Notes: generated by a model not told the origin, from the letters alone. Positions 1 to 6,699 are shown, counted from the first letter of the stretch. The stretch: DNA of 16,648 nucleotides from Vicinamibacteria bacterium (GCA_025937075.1 JAICSD010000037.1:1-16648), one strand, 5' to 3'. Program-made: numbers and translations.

Positions 1-365
1 AGCATCATCGAGGAGAACACGCGATCGAACGATCCATCCTCGTACGCGAGCGTATCCGCGAATCCTCGATCGAAGCGCACCGCGACACCAGCGCGCATGG
101 CCTTCTGCGCCCCCCGCGCGAGCGCCTTGGGATCGGGATCCACACCCGTAATTCGCACACCCGGGTACTGCTGCGCGATGCGCACCGCGAGCGTGCCGGT
201 GCCGCAACCAACGTCCAGTATCTCGTGTGACGCGAGCAGCTCTGCGCGAGCGATCAACTGATCGAGCGCCCGCATGAACCCGAACAGGCGGGTGAAGGGG
301 TCGTACAGCGGGAGGAACACGTCTCGCCCAGCCGCGGGAAGATATCGTCGTCGTTCCTCGTGCAT
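1..365 (-). CDS. SAM-dependent class I methyltransferase, N-terminal part (runs off the window)
   Basis: About 121 codons are visible, starting at the ATG whose complement is at 363-365 and continuing past base 1. The SAM-binding motif I reads ILDVGCGTGTLA (about residues 47-58), followed by an acidic motif II region VTGVDPDPKAL and a motif-IV-like stretch DGSFDRVFSSMM. This is the typical Rossmann core of a small-molecule methyltransferase of the UbiE/Methyltransf_11/25 type; the methyl acceptor cannot be told from this part. It lies 31 nt downstream of the small membrane gene and may share its operon. A CATAAT hexamer on the same strand, 9 nt before the ATG, could give it its own nearly leaderless transcript. 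No Shine-Dalgarno is seen. Incomplete only because the window ends. Confidence 0.85.
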   Translation of the reverse strand, partial: MHEERRRYLPAAGRDVFLPLYDPFTRLFGFMRALDQLIARAELLASHEILDVGCGTGTLAVRIAQQYPGVRITGVDPDPKALARGAQKAMRAGVAVRFDRGFADTLAYEDGSFDRVFSSMM

Positions 366-374
366 CAACTGGCT

Positions 375-380
375 ATTATG
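375..380 (-). promoter_or_regulatory. Possible -10 hexamer (CATAAT) of the methyltransferase gene
   Basis: CATAAT on the minus strand ends 9 nt before the ATG at 365, so transcription would begin a few bases before the start codon. One mismatch from TATAAT; no convincing -35 box. It matches the placement of similar hexamers at 6786, 10341 and 15952. Confidence 0.35.
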
Positions 381-396
381 AACCCGCGAGCCCCGC

Positions 397-615
397 TCAC
401 CAGCCTTGGCGCACCGCCAGCCACAATGCGCCGCCGATCGCCACGCCGGCCGCGATCACGGCGGTCACCGAGCCTGCGAAGTAGGGATAGATCATGAACG
501 CCAGACCGGCGATGAGGTGCGGCCAGCGCTCCTGTTTCTTGCCGTACACGAGGAGCACGAACCCGATCCCGCCGGTCACCAGCGACAGGAACAGGAGTGA
601 GGGATCGAGCGTCAT
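397..615 (-). CDS. Small polytopic membrane protein, function unknown
   Basis: A 72-residue protein made of three likely membrane segments (about residues 7-24, 33-50 and 52-69), separated by a short basic loop GKKQERW. I do not recognise a named domain; small three-helix proteins of this kind are usually annotated as hypothetical or putative transport accessory proteins. The ATG at 615 is only 5 nt downstream of the hydrolase stop codon, so the two are very probably co-transcribed and translationally coupled. No strong Shine-Dalgarno is visible, which fits re-initiation. The coding frame is supported by the consistent hydrophobic pattern; the opposite-strand frames here have no domain-like features. 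Confidence 0.7.
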   Translation of the reverse strand: MTLDPSLLFLSLVTGGIGFVLLVYGKKQERWPHLIAGLAFMIYPYFAGSVTAVIAAGVAIGGALWLAVRQGW

Positions 616-620
616 CCGGT

Positions 621-1541
621 CTAGGGCGCCTGAGCCCGCGCGTCCGTTCGGTCGGGAGCGATCAATCCGTTCTGCTGGAGAAACGCGCGTACGCTGTCGG
701 TGAGCTTCGCGCCGTCGGCGTCCGCAGCGTTCAGGTGTCCGCCGCGAATTTCGACGAACGTCTTCTGCGCGGTGGCCGCATCGAACAGCATGCGCGCTTG
801 CGCGATCGGCACCACATCGTCCTCAGGGCTGTGCAGGAAGAGCATCGGCGCGCGGATCGCCACGATCTTTTCGATGGATTCGAAGTGGCTCTGCATCAGG
901 AGGCGCATTGGAAACAGCGGATAGCGCCGCTGGCTCATGCCAGTCTGCGATGCCGGCGCCCCTTCGAGCACGAGGCCGGCCGTCTCGACCTGCGACGCAA
1001 GGTCGATGGCGAGCGCCGATCCAAGCGACCATCCGTACACGATGATCCTGCGCGGCACGGCGCCGCGCGCCGTTCGCAGGTAATCGTAGGCCGCCCGGAC
1101 ATCGCCGGTCAGGGTCTCCTCGTTCGGCGCGCCATCGAGGCCTCCGAAGCCGCGGTACTCCGGCGCGGCGACGTTCAACCCTGCGTTCCTGAGCGCACGG
1201 TAGTGCGAGAGGCTCACGGGCGACGCAATCGTCGACGCGTTGCCGTGGAGAAACAGAATCCAGGGCGCGTCGCTGCCTGCCGGCATCATCCACGCAAACT
1301 GCCGAAGCCCGTCGTGCCGCGGAACATCGATCTGTTCGTACGTGAAGGATGGACGGTTCGGTGCGAGCGTGCGCCCGGCCTCGAGCACCAGCGTGCTCTC
1401 CTGGTTGACCAGCGAGAAGACCGCGATCCCGTAGCCGATGAACACGAGCGCGAGGAGACACAGAAGCACGCGGAACGGACGCGGACGCCAGCGCTTCCGC
1501 TTCCGCCGTTCCGGTCCCGTGTACCTGGGTGTGCGCCACAT
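621..1541 (-). CDS. Membrane-anchored alpha/beta hydrolase (ABHD13/BEM46-like serine hydrolase)
   Basis: 306 residues. A very basic N-terminus (ERRKRKRWRPRP) precedes one membrane segment at about 23-44, so the catalytic domain is probably outside the membrane as a signal-anchored enzyme. The alpha/beta-hydrolase fold shows the oxyanion loop LFLHGN (96-101), the nucleophile elbow YGWSLGS with Ser172, the acid in HSPEDDVVP (Asp241 or Asp242) and the histidine in GGHLN (His269), so the catalytic triad is complete. This arrangement matches the BEM46/ABHD13 group within serine hydrolases; substrates in that group are poorly known (esters, acyl groups or peptides). It is the first gene of a minus-strand operon with the small membrane protein. 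A G-quadruplex-capable heptad element lies 22 nt upstream of the ATG, and a TATCAT hexamer (1555-1560, minus) sits between them. Confidence 0.9.
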   Translation of the reverse strand: MWRTPRYTGPERRKRKRWRPRPFRVLLCLLALVFIGYGIAVFSLVNQESTLVLEAGRTLAPNRPSFTYEQIDVPRHDGLRQFAWMMPAGSDAPWILFLHGNASTIASPVSLSHYRALRNAGLNVAAPEYRGFGGLDGAPNEETLTGDVRAAYDYLRTARGAVPRRIIVYGWSLGSALAIDLASQVETAGLVLEGAPASQTGMSQRRYPLFPMRLLMQSHFESIEKIVAIRAPMLFLHSPEDDVVPIAQARMLFDAATAQKTFVEIRGGHLNAADADGAKLTDSVRAFLQQNGLIAPDRTDARAQAP

Positions 1542-1554
1542 GACGGCCGCTCAG

Positions 1555-1560
1555 ATGATA
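1555..1560 (-). promoter_or_regulatory. Possible -10 hexamer (TATCAT) of the hydrolase operon
   Basis: TATCAT on the minus strand, one mismatch from TATAAT, ends 13 nt before the ATG at 1541. If used, the heptad/G4 element would occupy the -35 region and not the mRNA. Confidence 0.25.
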
Positions 1561-1658
1561 ACTCCCAACTCCCAACTCCCCGACTCCCAAATTCCAGATT
1601 TCCAAGCTCCAACAACGAACAACCAACAACCAGCAACCGACAACCGACCTCCAACCTC
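1561..1658 (-). repeat. Heptad-periodic repeat element with a G-quadruplex motif
   Basis: On the plus strand 98 bases read as 14 successive 7-mers, starting with ACTCCCA and passing through degenerate forms such as CAACAAC, CGACAAC and CAACCTC. On the minus strand the hydrolase-proximal end (1588 to 1564) has four G tracts separated by four-base loops (AGTC, AGTT, AGTT), a textbook G4 motif with a strict 7-nt period apart from one inserted G. The composition is unlike the coding sequence on both sides. It fills the divergent gap between the hydrolase and kinase genes. A related element occurs at 9023-9105. It is likely a dispersed repeat family, which a genome-wide search would show. Confidence 0.75.
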
Positions 1659-1706
1659 CTCTGGACATCACCATCACATTGAGGCAGTCTGATCGGGATC
1701 CTCGCA

Positions 1707-2870
1707 ATGGCGTCGAATCCCTGGACTGCGACGACGCGGACGACGCGTTCCATTCATGTGCCTCCCGTTCGGGCCGAGCATCTCCTCGCTGCCGGCCAGT
1801 CGATTCAGAGTCCCGAGACGCGTCTGCACTATCGGATCGAGCGGCTGCTCGGAGAGGGCGGCTTCGGTCAGGCGTATCTGGCCCGACGCGTGACGCCGTC
1901 GGACGCGGTACCGGAGGTCGTCTGCATAAAGGTGAGCGCGCGGATCGATGGCTGGCTGCGTGAAGCGTACTTCGGCCAGCTGCTGGATGGTCACCCGCGC
2001 GCGATCCGCGTCTTCGATGCGTTTCCGCTCATGCGAAGCAGCGGACAGGTCCTCTACTACCTGGTGCTCGAGTTCGCGGAACACGGAGATCTGAACGCGT
2101 TCCTCCGCGTATCGGACCGCGGCTGGTCGGAAGCGCGCGTGCGCCGCGAGATCACCGGAATCCTCGAGGTGCTGCGCAAGCTGCACCGCGGGCAGATGCT
2201 GCACCGCGATCTGACGCCGTTGAATATCTTCGTGTGCAGGGGGCCGAAGCTGAAGCTCGGGGACTTCGGCATCGTGCGGCAGCAGAGCGATGGCCGTGGC
2301 ATCACGGCGCACACGATGAACGCGATGACGGCGCCGAGCGATCTGATCGGCCGCGCCGCGCCGAAGTGGCAGGCGCGTGACGACGTGTATCAGGTCGGTC
2401 AGTTGCTCGGGATGCTGCTGAAGGGAGATGCGCGGCAGCGGATTCACACCGGCGACATCCGCCGGCTGTCCTGCAGCGATCACCTGAAAGAGATCGTGCA
2501 CCGGTGCCTGGGCGAGCGGCGCAAGCGGTACGAGAGCGCGGAGGAGATGATCACCGCCCTGCGGAACCCGCCGGCATCGCTGAGGTCCGGCGCGCTGCGC
2601 ACGCTCGAGGGGGTGCATCTCGCGTTCACCGGCATCCTCGCGCGGCCGCGCAAGGTTGCCGCCCGTGCGGCCCGGCGCGCCGGCGCGATCGTGCACGGTG
2701 GCCCCTCTGCGATCACCACCGTCGTCGTACGCGGACGTCCGAACGCGCAGCAGGCCGCCGGACGCGATGGCGGGCTCAAGCTCATGGAGATCAAGCGCCT
2801 CCGCGAGAAGGGGCACCGAATCACACTCCTCAACGAGACGCAGTTCTGGCGCCTCGCGGCCCGGCCATAA
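1707..2870 (+). CDS. Serine/threonine protein kinase with C-terminal BRCT-like domain
   Basis: 387 residues, cytosolic (no membrane segment). The Hanks-type kinase domain spans about 43-290: glycine loop GEGGFG (49-54), Lys75 in VCIKV, a likely alpha-C Glu86, catalytic loop HRDLTPLN (166-173), DFG (186-188) and the subdomain IX aspartate in RDDVYQVG. The activation segment is short and the APE motif is degenerate (TAPSDLI), but the catalytic residues are present, so activity is expected. Residues about 300-384 (LEGVHLAFTGILARPRKVA, then RAGAIVHGG, TTVVVRG and a last helix NETQFWRL) follow the pattern of the BRCT domain of NAD-dependent DNA ligase. BRCT domains bind phosphopeptides or DNA ends, so the fusion may read or target damaged DNA or phosphorylated partners; that role is inference. 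ATG chosen because an in-frame TGA lies at 1680. No clear Shine-Dalgarno. Confidence 0.88.
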   Translation: MASNPWTATTRTTRSIHVPPVRAEHLLAAGQSIQSPETRLHYRIERLLGEGGFGQAYLARRVTPSDAVPEVVCIKVSARIDGWLREAYFGQLLDGHPRAIRVFDAFPLMRSSGQVLYYLVLEFAEHGDLNAFLRVSDRGWSEARVRREITGILEVLRKLHRGQMLHRDLTPLNIFVCRGPKLKLGDFGIVRQQSDGRGITAHTMNAMTAPSDLIGRAAPKWQARDDVYQVGQLLGMLLKGDARQRIHTGDIRRLSCSDHLKEIVHRCLGERRKRYESAEEMITALRNPPASLRSGALRTLEGVHLAFTGILARPRKVAARAARRAGAIVHGGPSAITTVVVRGRPNAQQAAGRDGGLKLMEIKRLREKGHRITLLNETQFWRLAARP

Positions 2871-2890
2871 AGTGATTTCGCGCTCGGATT

Positions 2891-2912
2891 AGTCCGCGTC
2901 ATCCGCGTCCGC
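2891..2912. repeat. Short 9-bp tandem motif (CCGCGTCAT-type)
   Basis: In the 69-bp gap before the aldo/keto reductase gene, TCCGCGTCA is followed by TCCGCGTCC, giving two to three units of 9 bp. On the minus strand the unit reads CGCGGATGA, which resembles the CGCGGAACA units at 10260-10285. Probably members of one dispersed micro-repeat type; only two short instances are visible. Confidence 0.4.
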
Positions 2913-2939
2913 TGGCGCCGAAATTGCTCCTCGGATTCC

Positions 2940-3941
2940 ATGACTCCACAAGCGATCAGCAGTCCACGGCGGGAGCTCGGGCGTGCGGGGCCGCAGGTTT
3001 CGGCGATCGGCCTCGGCTGCATGGGCATGTCCGACTTCTACGGTTCCGCGGATGACAGCACGTCAATCAACACGATCCATCGTGCCCTCGACATCGGGAT
3101 CAACTTCCTGGATACGGCCGACGTGTACGGCCCGTTCACGAACGAGCGCCTCGTCGGCCGTGCGATTCGCGGCCGCCGCAACGATGTCGTGCTCGCGACG
3201 AAGTTCGGCAACGTCCGGACACTCGACGGCGCGTTTCACGGGATCGACGGCCGCCCGGATTACGTGCGCGAGGCCTGCGACGCATCCCTGCAGCGCCTCG
3301 GGGTGGACACGATCGACGTGTACTACCAGCACCGCGTGGATCCAAAGACCCCGATCGAAGACACCGTTGGCGCGATGGCGGATCTCGTCCGTGCCGGCAA
3401 AGTGCGGTACCTCGGCCTGTCCGAGGCGGCGGCGGCGACGCTGCGGCGAGCGTACGTGGTGCACCCGATTGCCGCGCTCCAGACGGAATACTCGCTCTGG
3501 ACGCGCGACCCCGAGCAGGAGCTGCTCGGGACGTGCCGCGAGCTCGGCGTCGCGTTCGTCGCGTACAGTCCCCTGGGCCGCGGATTTCTGACCGGCCGCT
3601 TCACGTCCGTCGACGACTTCGCGCCCGACGACTGGCGGCGCAACAATCCGCGCTTCCAGGGAGAGAATTTCCAGCGCAATCTCGATCTCGTCAGGCAGGT
3701 GGAGTTGCTCGCGCAAGCGAAGGGCTGCACGCCGGCACAACTCGCGCTCGCGTGGCTGCTCTCGCGAGGTACCGATGTAATCCCGATCCCGGGCTCGACA
3801 CGCGCGGAGCGCGTCGTGGAGAACGCAAACGCCACGCACATTCAGCTCACGTCCGAGGAGATTGCGTCGCTCGATTCGATCGGGCCCCGCGTTGCCGGAG
3901 ACCGCTACCCGGAAGGCGGGATGCGGGCGGTGAACCGCTGA
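2940..3941 (+). CDS. Aldo/keto reductase family oxidoreductase
   Basis: 333 residues, the usual length for an (alpha/beta)8 NADPH-dependent carbonyl reductase. The catalytic tetrad is complete: Asp58 and Tyr63 in FLDTADVYG, Lys88 in LATKFG and His131 in YYQHR. The N-terminus has [13 protein letters not shown] and the C-terminus has the NADP-binding [16 protein letters not shown], as in the AKR13/YakC-like 'auxin-induced protein' group. It reduces aldehydes or ketones; the natural substrate cannot be read from the sequence. It stands 29 nt upstream of the selenoprotein gene on the same strand, so the two redox genes may be co-transcribed. The ATG at 2940 gives the normal N-terminus; no Shine-Dalgarno is obvious. 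Confidence 0.93.
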   Translation: MTPQAISSPRRELGRAGPQVSAIGLGCMGMSDFYGSADDSTSINTIHRALDIGINFLDTADVYGPFTNERLVGRAIRGRRNDVVLATKFGNVRTLDGAFHGIDGRPDYVREACDASLQRLGVDTIDVYYQHRVDPKTPIEDTVGAMADLVRAGKVRYLGLSEAAAATLRRAYVVHPIAALQTEYSLWTRDPEQELLGTCRELGVAFVAYSPLGRGFLTGRFTSVDDFAPDDWRRNNPRFQGENFQRNLDLVRQVELLAQAKGCTPAQLALAWLLSRGTDVIPIPGSTRAERVVENANATHIQLTSEEIASLDSIGPRVAGDRYPEGGMRAVNR

Positions 3942-3956
3942 CAGTCTTTCAGACAG

Positions 3957-3963
3957 AAAGGAG
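3957..3963 (+). promoter_or_regulatory. Shine-Dalgarno (AAAGGAG) deciding the selenoprotein start
   Basis: AAAGGAG about 7 nt before the ATG at 3971 is one of the best ribosome binding sites in the window. It supports translation from 3971, upstream of the in-frame TGA, and argues against a start at the GTG at 4106. Confidence 0.75.
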
Positions 3964-3970
3964 CGACGGC

Positions 3971-4555
3971 ATGGCCGTGACCAGCACGATTCAGTGGCAG
4001 CACGACTTCGACGCGGCGCTGGCGCACGCAGGGGCGGATCGCCTGGTGCTGCTGGACTTCAGCGCAGCGCCCATGTGAAGCGGCTGCGCTCGGCTGGATG
4101 CCGAGGTGTATCCGGACCCGCGCGTCTCGGAGTACGTGACGCGTCATTTCGTTCCCGTCCGTGCGCACGTGAAAGAACAAAGGGACGAGTACCGCCGCTT
4201 GAGCGAGCGGTTCGACGCGCAGTGGACGCCGACGATCTTGATGGTCGACGAGGACGGCCACGAGCGTCATCGCATCGAAGGATTCCTGCCCGTCGACGAT
4301 TTTCTGTCGCAGCTCGCGCTCGGCCGCGCGAAAGCGGCGTTTGCGGGAAAAGACTACCCGGCCGCAGAGCGTTTGTATCGCGAAGTACTCGAGAAGTTCC
4401 CGTCCACCGATGCCGCGCCGGAGGCGCAATATTGGGCCGGGGTCTCACGGTATCGCGCGACGAACGATGCCGCGGCGCTCTCCGATACATCGCGTGCGTT
4501 TCGCGAGCGCTATCAGGACACGACGTGGGCGAAGAAAGCATCCGTGTGGAAGTGA
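3971..4555 (+). CDS. Selenocysteine-containing thioredoxin-fold protein with C-terminal TPR region (UxxC)
   Basis: Read through the in-frame TGA at 4076-4078, this is one 194-residue protein. The N-terminus VLLDFSAAPM leads straight into TGA (residue 36) and then SGCARLDAEVYPD, so the TGA replaces the first Cys of a thioredoxin CxxC: Sec36-Ser-Gly-Cys39. The cis-proline loop follows in WTPTILMVD (Pro87), and residues about 110-193 form TPR-like helices (AKAAFAGKDYPAAERLYREV). Codon use and thioredoxin homology continue in the same frame on both sides of the TGA. A strong Shine-Dalgarno precedes 3971 and a SECIS-like hairpin follows the TGA. No signal peptide or membrane segment, so probably a cytosolic thiol-selenol oxidoreductase or peroxidase-like protein. 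Standard gene callers would give a truncated product or start at GTG 4106. The alternative, a nonsense mutation, would have to hit the catalytic Cys codon by chance. selA, selB, selC and selD are not in the window. Confidence 0.85.
4089..4105 (+). promoter_or_regulatory. SECIS-like RNA hairpin directly after the in-frame UGA
   Basis: A perfect 6-bp stem CUCGGC/GCCGAG encloses the five-base loop UGGAU. The loop begins 17 nt after the UGA and has G at its second and third positions, which agrees with the bacterial SECIS pattern: a short stem-loop inside the reading frame, a small apical loop with a G among the first bases, and about 16-37 nt from the UGA. C4087-G4106 and nearby wobble pairs could lengthen the stem across a bulged G. 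Such elements recruit the SelB-Sec-tRNA complex. Confidence 0.75.
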
Positions 4556-4594
4556 AATAGAGCAGAGAGGCTCCGCGATTCGTGCAGAATACTT

Positions 4595-4615
4595 GGCGGC
4601 CCTAAAAGGGCCGCC
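4595..4615. terminator. GC-rich hairpin after the selenoprotein gene, possible terminator or dispersed repeat
   Basis: GGCGGCCC and GGGCCGCC pair perfectly around the five bases TAAAA (one more T-A pair is possible), 39 nt after the selenoprotein stop. No T tract follows on the plus strand, so it is not a classical intrinsic terminator; it may act with Rho, stabilise the mRNA end, or be a copy of a dispersed palindrome. Confidence 0.45.
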
Positions 4616-4636
4616 CCACGAGCGAGGAGCCCTGTC

Positions 4637-6142
4637 ATGCCGAAGCGTTCGTCACGATCGACCCGGTCACGCTCACGCCGACGCAGCCCCACACGCGCAC
4701 GCACGCCCACAGGCACACGTACACGCGCACGCGCCGTCGGTACCATCCTCGCGTGGGATGACGACCCGGGCGCACCAGAAGCCGCGGACAAGCGCACGCC
4801 GGCGACCCGCGCGGTTCCGGATCTGGCGGGCACGCTCGCCGTTTCGATCAAAGGCAAGACACCGACGCCCCGGCAGTATGCGAAGGGGACGCGCGAGTTC
4901 CGGTTCTGGGCCGCGGCCGATGCGCTCGCGCGCGCCGCTCACTTCTGGTCGCGCATCGTCGGCGCGCGCACGAAATGGTTCACGGGCGCGTCGCTGCCCG
5001 TGACGCTCGACGCCGGCGTCGATCTGAACGCGTACTATGACCGGGCGGGGCTCTCGTTTTTCCATCAGGAAGTCTCCGGACTCGTCGTCTTTTCGGGCGA
5101 GAGTCCCGATGTGCTGTGCCACGAGCTGGGGCACGCGGTGCTCGACGCCATCCGTCCGGAGCTGTGGGACACGAGCACCGCCGAAACGGCAGCCTTCCAC
5201 GAATCGTTCGGCGACATCAGCGCGATTCTGTCGAACCTGCAGCTCGAATCGGTGCGCCGCACGGTGCTCCAGGAGACGATGGGCCGGCTGTATCACAGCT
5301 CGCGGCTGTCACGGCTCGCGGAGCAGCTCGGGTGGGCGCTGCGACAGATCGCGGCCGACGCGACGGACAAGGACTGTCTTCGCAATGCCGTGAACGCGTT
5401 CTTCTATCGCGATCCGAACACGCTGCCCCCGATGGCGCCCGCCTCGAGCCTCTCGTCGGAGCCGCATTCGTTCTCGCGCGTGTTCACAGGGGCGTTCTTC
5501 GAAGGCCTCGCCGGAATGGTCAACGCGAACGTGACGGAGGCACAGCTGCAGCAGGCGTCGGTCGACGCGGCGACGCTGCTCATCGCGGCCGTGCGTGCAT
5601 CACCAATCGTTGCGGACTACTACAGCCAGATCGCCGCCCATCTCATCAGCGCCGCCACGTCCGACAACGCGCGGCAGGCGTTCCGCGCCGCGTTCGTGCG
5701 TCACGGTGTGCTGTCGCTCGAGGGCGCCCTCTCCGTCGAAGCAGAGACGGCTGCCGCGCTACGGCGCCCGGGCGCGGCCGGTCGAGCAGCTGCCATCGCG
5801 GAAATCACGCGTTCGCCGGCCGTGCGACACATCTCGATGTCCGGCGCGCGCTACGGCCTGGGCCGGCGCCCGATCCTCGTGCAGGCGCCCGCCGATCTGA
5901 AGCGCTACGGCGTCTCGTCCGGCGCCGTCGACACAGGGTCCGTGCAGGCGCCCAGTGCGGATGCGGCCGCACGCTCCTACGTCGAGGATCTGTTCCGCCG
6001 CGGCCGCATCGATATGCGAGGCACCACCGGCCTGCAGAATCCGGTCGTGCATCCGTTCACGCGCAAGACGCACCGCCTGGTGGACGATGGGGCGCGGCTG
6101 GTGCTGGAACGCCGCTGCTTCGATTGCGGGTTTGACCATTGA
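4637..6142 (+). CDS. Thermolysin-like (M4-type) gluzincin metallopeptidase
   Basis: 501 residues. The zinc site is clear: VLCHELGHAVLD contains HExxH (His162, Glu163, His166), and AAFHESFGDISA gives the third ligand Glu189, matching the NEAISD(I)FG pattern of thermolysin-type enzymes. The expected histidine of the catalytic C-lobe may be one of those around 275-300 (EPHSFSRVFTGAF). There is no recognisable signal peptide; the first 35 residues are instead Ser/Thr/Arg-rich and partly encoded by a 6-bp periodic stretch (4691-4732), giving Thr-Arg/Ala-Arg dipeptides. The C-terminus ends in RRCFDCGFDH, a CxxC pair possibly used for metal or disulfide. GAGGAG about 7 nt upstream supports ATG 4637. 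Family and catalysis are well supported; substrate and location are unknown. Confidence 0.82.
   Translation: MPKRSSRSTRSRSRRRSPTRARTPTGTRTRARAVGTILAWDDDPGAPEAADKRTPATRAVPDLAGTLAVSIKGKTPTPRQYAKGTREFRFWAAADALARAAHFWSRIVGARTKWFTGASLPVTLDAGVDLNAYYDRAGLSFFHQEVSGLVVFSGESPDVLCHELGHAVLDAIRPELWDTSTAETAAFHESFGDISAILSNLQLESVRRTVLQETMGRLYHSSRLSRLAEQLGWALRQIAADATDKDCLRNAVNAFFYRDPNTLPPMAPASSLSSEPHSFSRVFTGAFFEGLAGMVNANVTEAQLQQASVDAATLLIAAVRASPIVADYYSQIAAHLISAATSDNARQAFRAAFVRHGVLSLEGALSVEAETAAALRRPGAAGRAAAIAEITRSPAVRHISMSGARYGLGRRPILVQAPADLKRYGVSSGAVDTGSVQAPSADAAARSYVEDLFRRGRIDMRGTTGLQNPVVHPFTRKTHRLVDDGARLVLERRCFDCGFDH
4691..4732 (+). repeat. Degenerate 6-bp repeat inside the peptidase N-terminus
   Basis: Seven consecutive hexamers of the ACACGC/GCACGC type (with ACGCCC, ACAGGC and ACACGT variants) encode the sequence TRARTPTGTRTRAR. 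This is a microsatellite-like tract within the coding frame; six is a multiple of three, so gain or loss of units keeps the frame. Confidence 0.6.
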
Positions 6143-6171
6143 GGATGAGGGGCATAGGATGCGAAGAGGGC

Positions 6172-6429
6172 ATGGCAAAGAAGCAATCCAAGCGCGCGCG
6201 CGCCGCTCCTCGGAAGAAGAGGACGAAGAAGAAGACCTCGAAGCCGTCGGCGGCGGCGCTGGCGGCAACGAAGCGCGCGCAGAAGAAATTCAGCCGCGAC
6301 GCCTACCTGCGCGGTGAAGCAAAGTGCGTGAAGGATGGAAAGCTCGAGCCCGGCGCAACGTTCGAGCTGCACGGGTTCGAGGAGGACGGCACGCCCGTGA
6401 TCACGCGCCGCCGGTTCTCGATCACCTGA
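6172..6429 (+). CDS. Small Lys/Ala-rich basic protein, function unknown
   Basis: 85 residues from the ATG at 6172. The first half is a lysine/arginine/alanine-rich tail (MAKKQSKRARAAPRKKRTKK and onward), like the tails of bacterial histone H1-like or ribosome/nucleic-acid-binding proteins. The second half (DAYLRGEAKCVKDGKLEPGATFELHGFEEDGTPVITRRRFSI) looks like a small beta-rich module that I do not recognise. Nucleic-acid binding is inferred from charge only. The frame is open back to the end of the peptidase gene, with TTG 6139 and ATG 6145 as other possible starts; I chose 6172 because GAGGG lies just upstream and the basic tail begins there. It is separated by 29 nt from the peptidase stop and converges with the membrane gene, leaving only 3 nt between the stops. 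Confidence 0.6.
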   Translation: MAKKQSKRARAAPRKKRTKKKTSKPSAAALAATKRAQKKFSRDAYLRGEAKCVKDGKLEPGATFELHGFEEDGTPVITRRRFSIT

Positions 6430-6432
6430 CCG

Positions 6433-6699
6433 TCAGCTCTTCAGCCAGAACCCGACGACCGTCCCGATCGTGCCCGCGGCCCACTTCTCGACCTCCGCGT
6501 CGTAGCGGCCAGACAGCATTACCCACAGGCCCGCCGCGAGCACCAATACGGACACGACGATCTGCATCATCGCTGGCGTCCTGCCGGCTGGGACGGCGGC
6601 CGCTCTCGGACGCGTACGGCCGCTGACCGCCAGCGCCGCGATACCGAGAATTGCAACGACGCCGGGGAGGGAGAAGAGAAACCCTGCGAGTCCGTTCAT
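6433..6699 (-). CDS. Small two-helix membrane protein, function unknown
   Basis: 88 residues. Two hydrophobic segments (about 4-26 and 44-63) flank a basic loop GRTRPRAAAVPAGR; a third weakly hydrophobic stretch (AAGTIGTVVGFWL) ends the protein. An AAGGAG Shine-Dalgarno 6 nt before the ATG (minus strand) is strong support for this start and for the gene being real, although the same frame stays open much further upstream (to 8169) as an antisense artefact of the GH29 gene. It stands alone between the convergent small basic gene and the divergent fucosidase gene. No family recognised. Confidence 0.7.
   Translation of the reverse strand: MNGLAGFLFSLPGVVAILGIAALAVSGRTRPRAAAVPAGRTPAMMQIVVSVLVLAAGLWVMLSGRYDAEVEKWAAGTIGTVVGFWLKS

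Noticed and set aside
1561..1658. CRISPR array or histidine-tag-like vector sequence (HHHH in one frame near 1668)
   Set aside because: Units are 7 bp without spacers, and the CATCACCATCAC is only four codons in an untranslated region; no cas genes.
597..1682. Long plus-strand open frame of 361 codons
   Set aside because: Antisense to the alpha/beta hydrolase; Arg/His-rich, no domain; caused by high GC.
3971..4078. Pseudogene or truncated 35-residue peptide ended by TGA
   Set aside because: Sequence continues in the same frame with thioredoxin features, the stop is exactly the redox Cys codon, and a SECIS-like hairpin follows; a nonsense mutation is the less likely reading.
4106..4555. Separate 149-residue protein starting at GTG 4106
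   Set aside because: The start lies inside the thioredoxin fold, just after the SECIS stem, has no Shine-Dalgarno and would lack the active site.
4595..4615. Classical Rho-independent terminator
   Set aside because: The 8-bp stem is perfect but no T tract follows, so I list it only as a hairpin with uncertain function.
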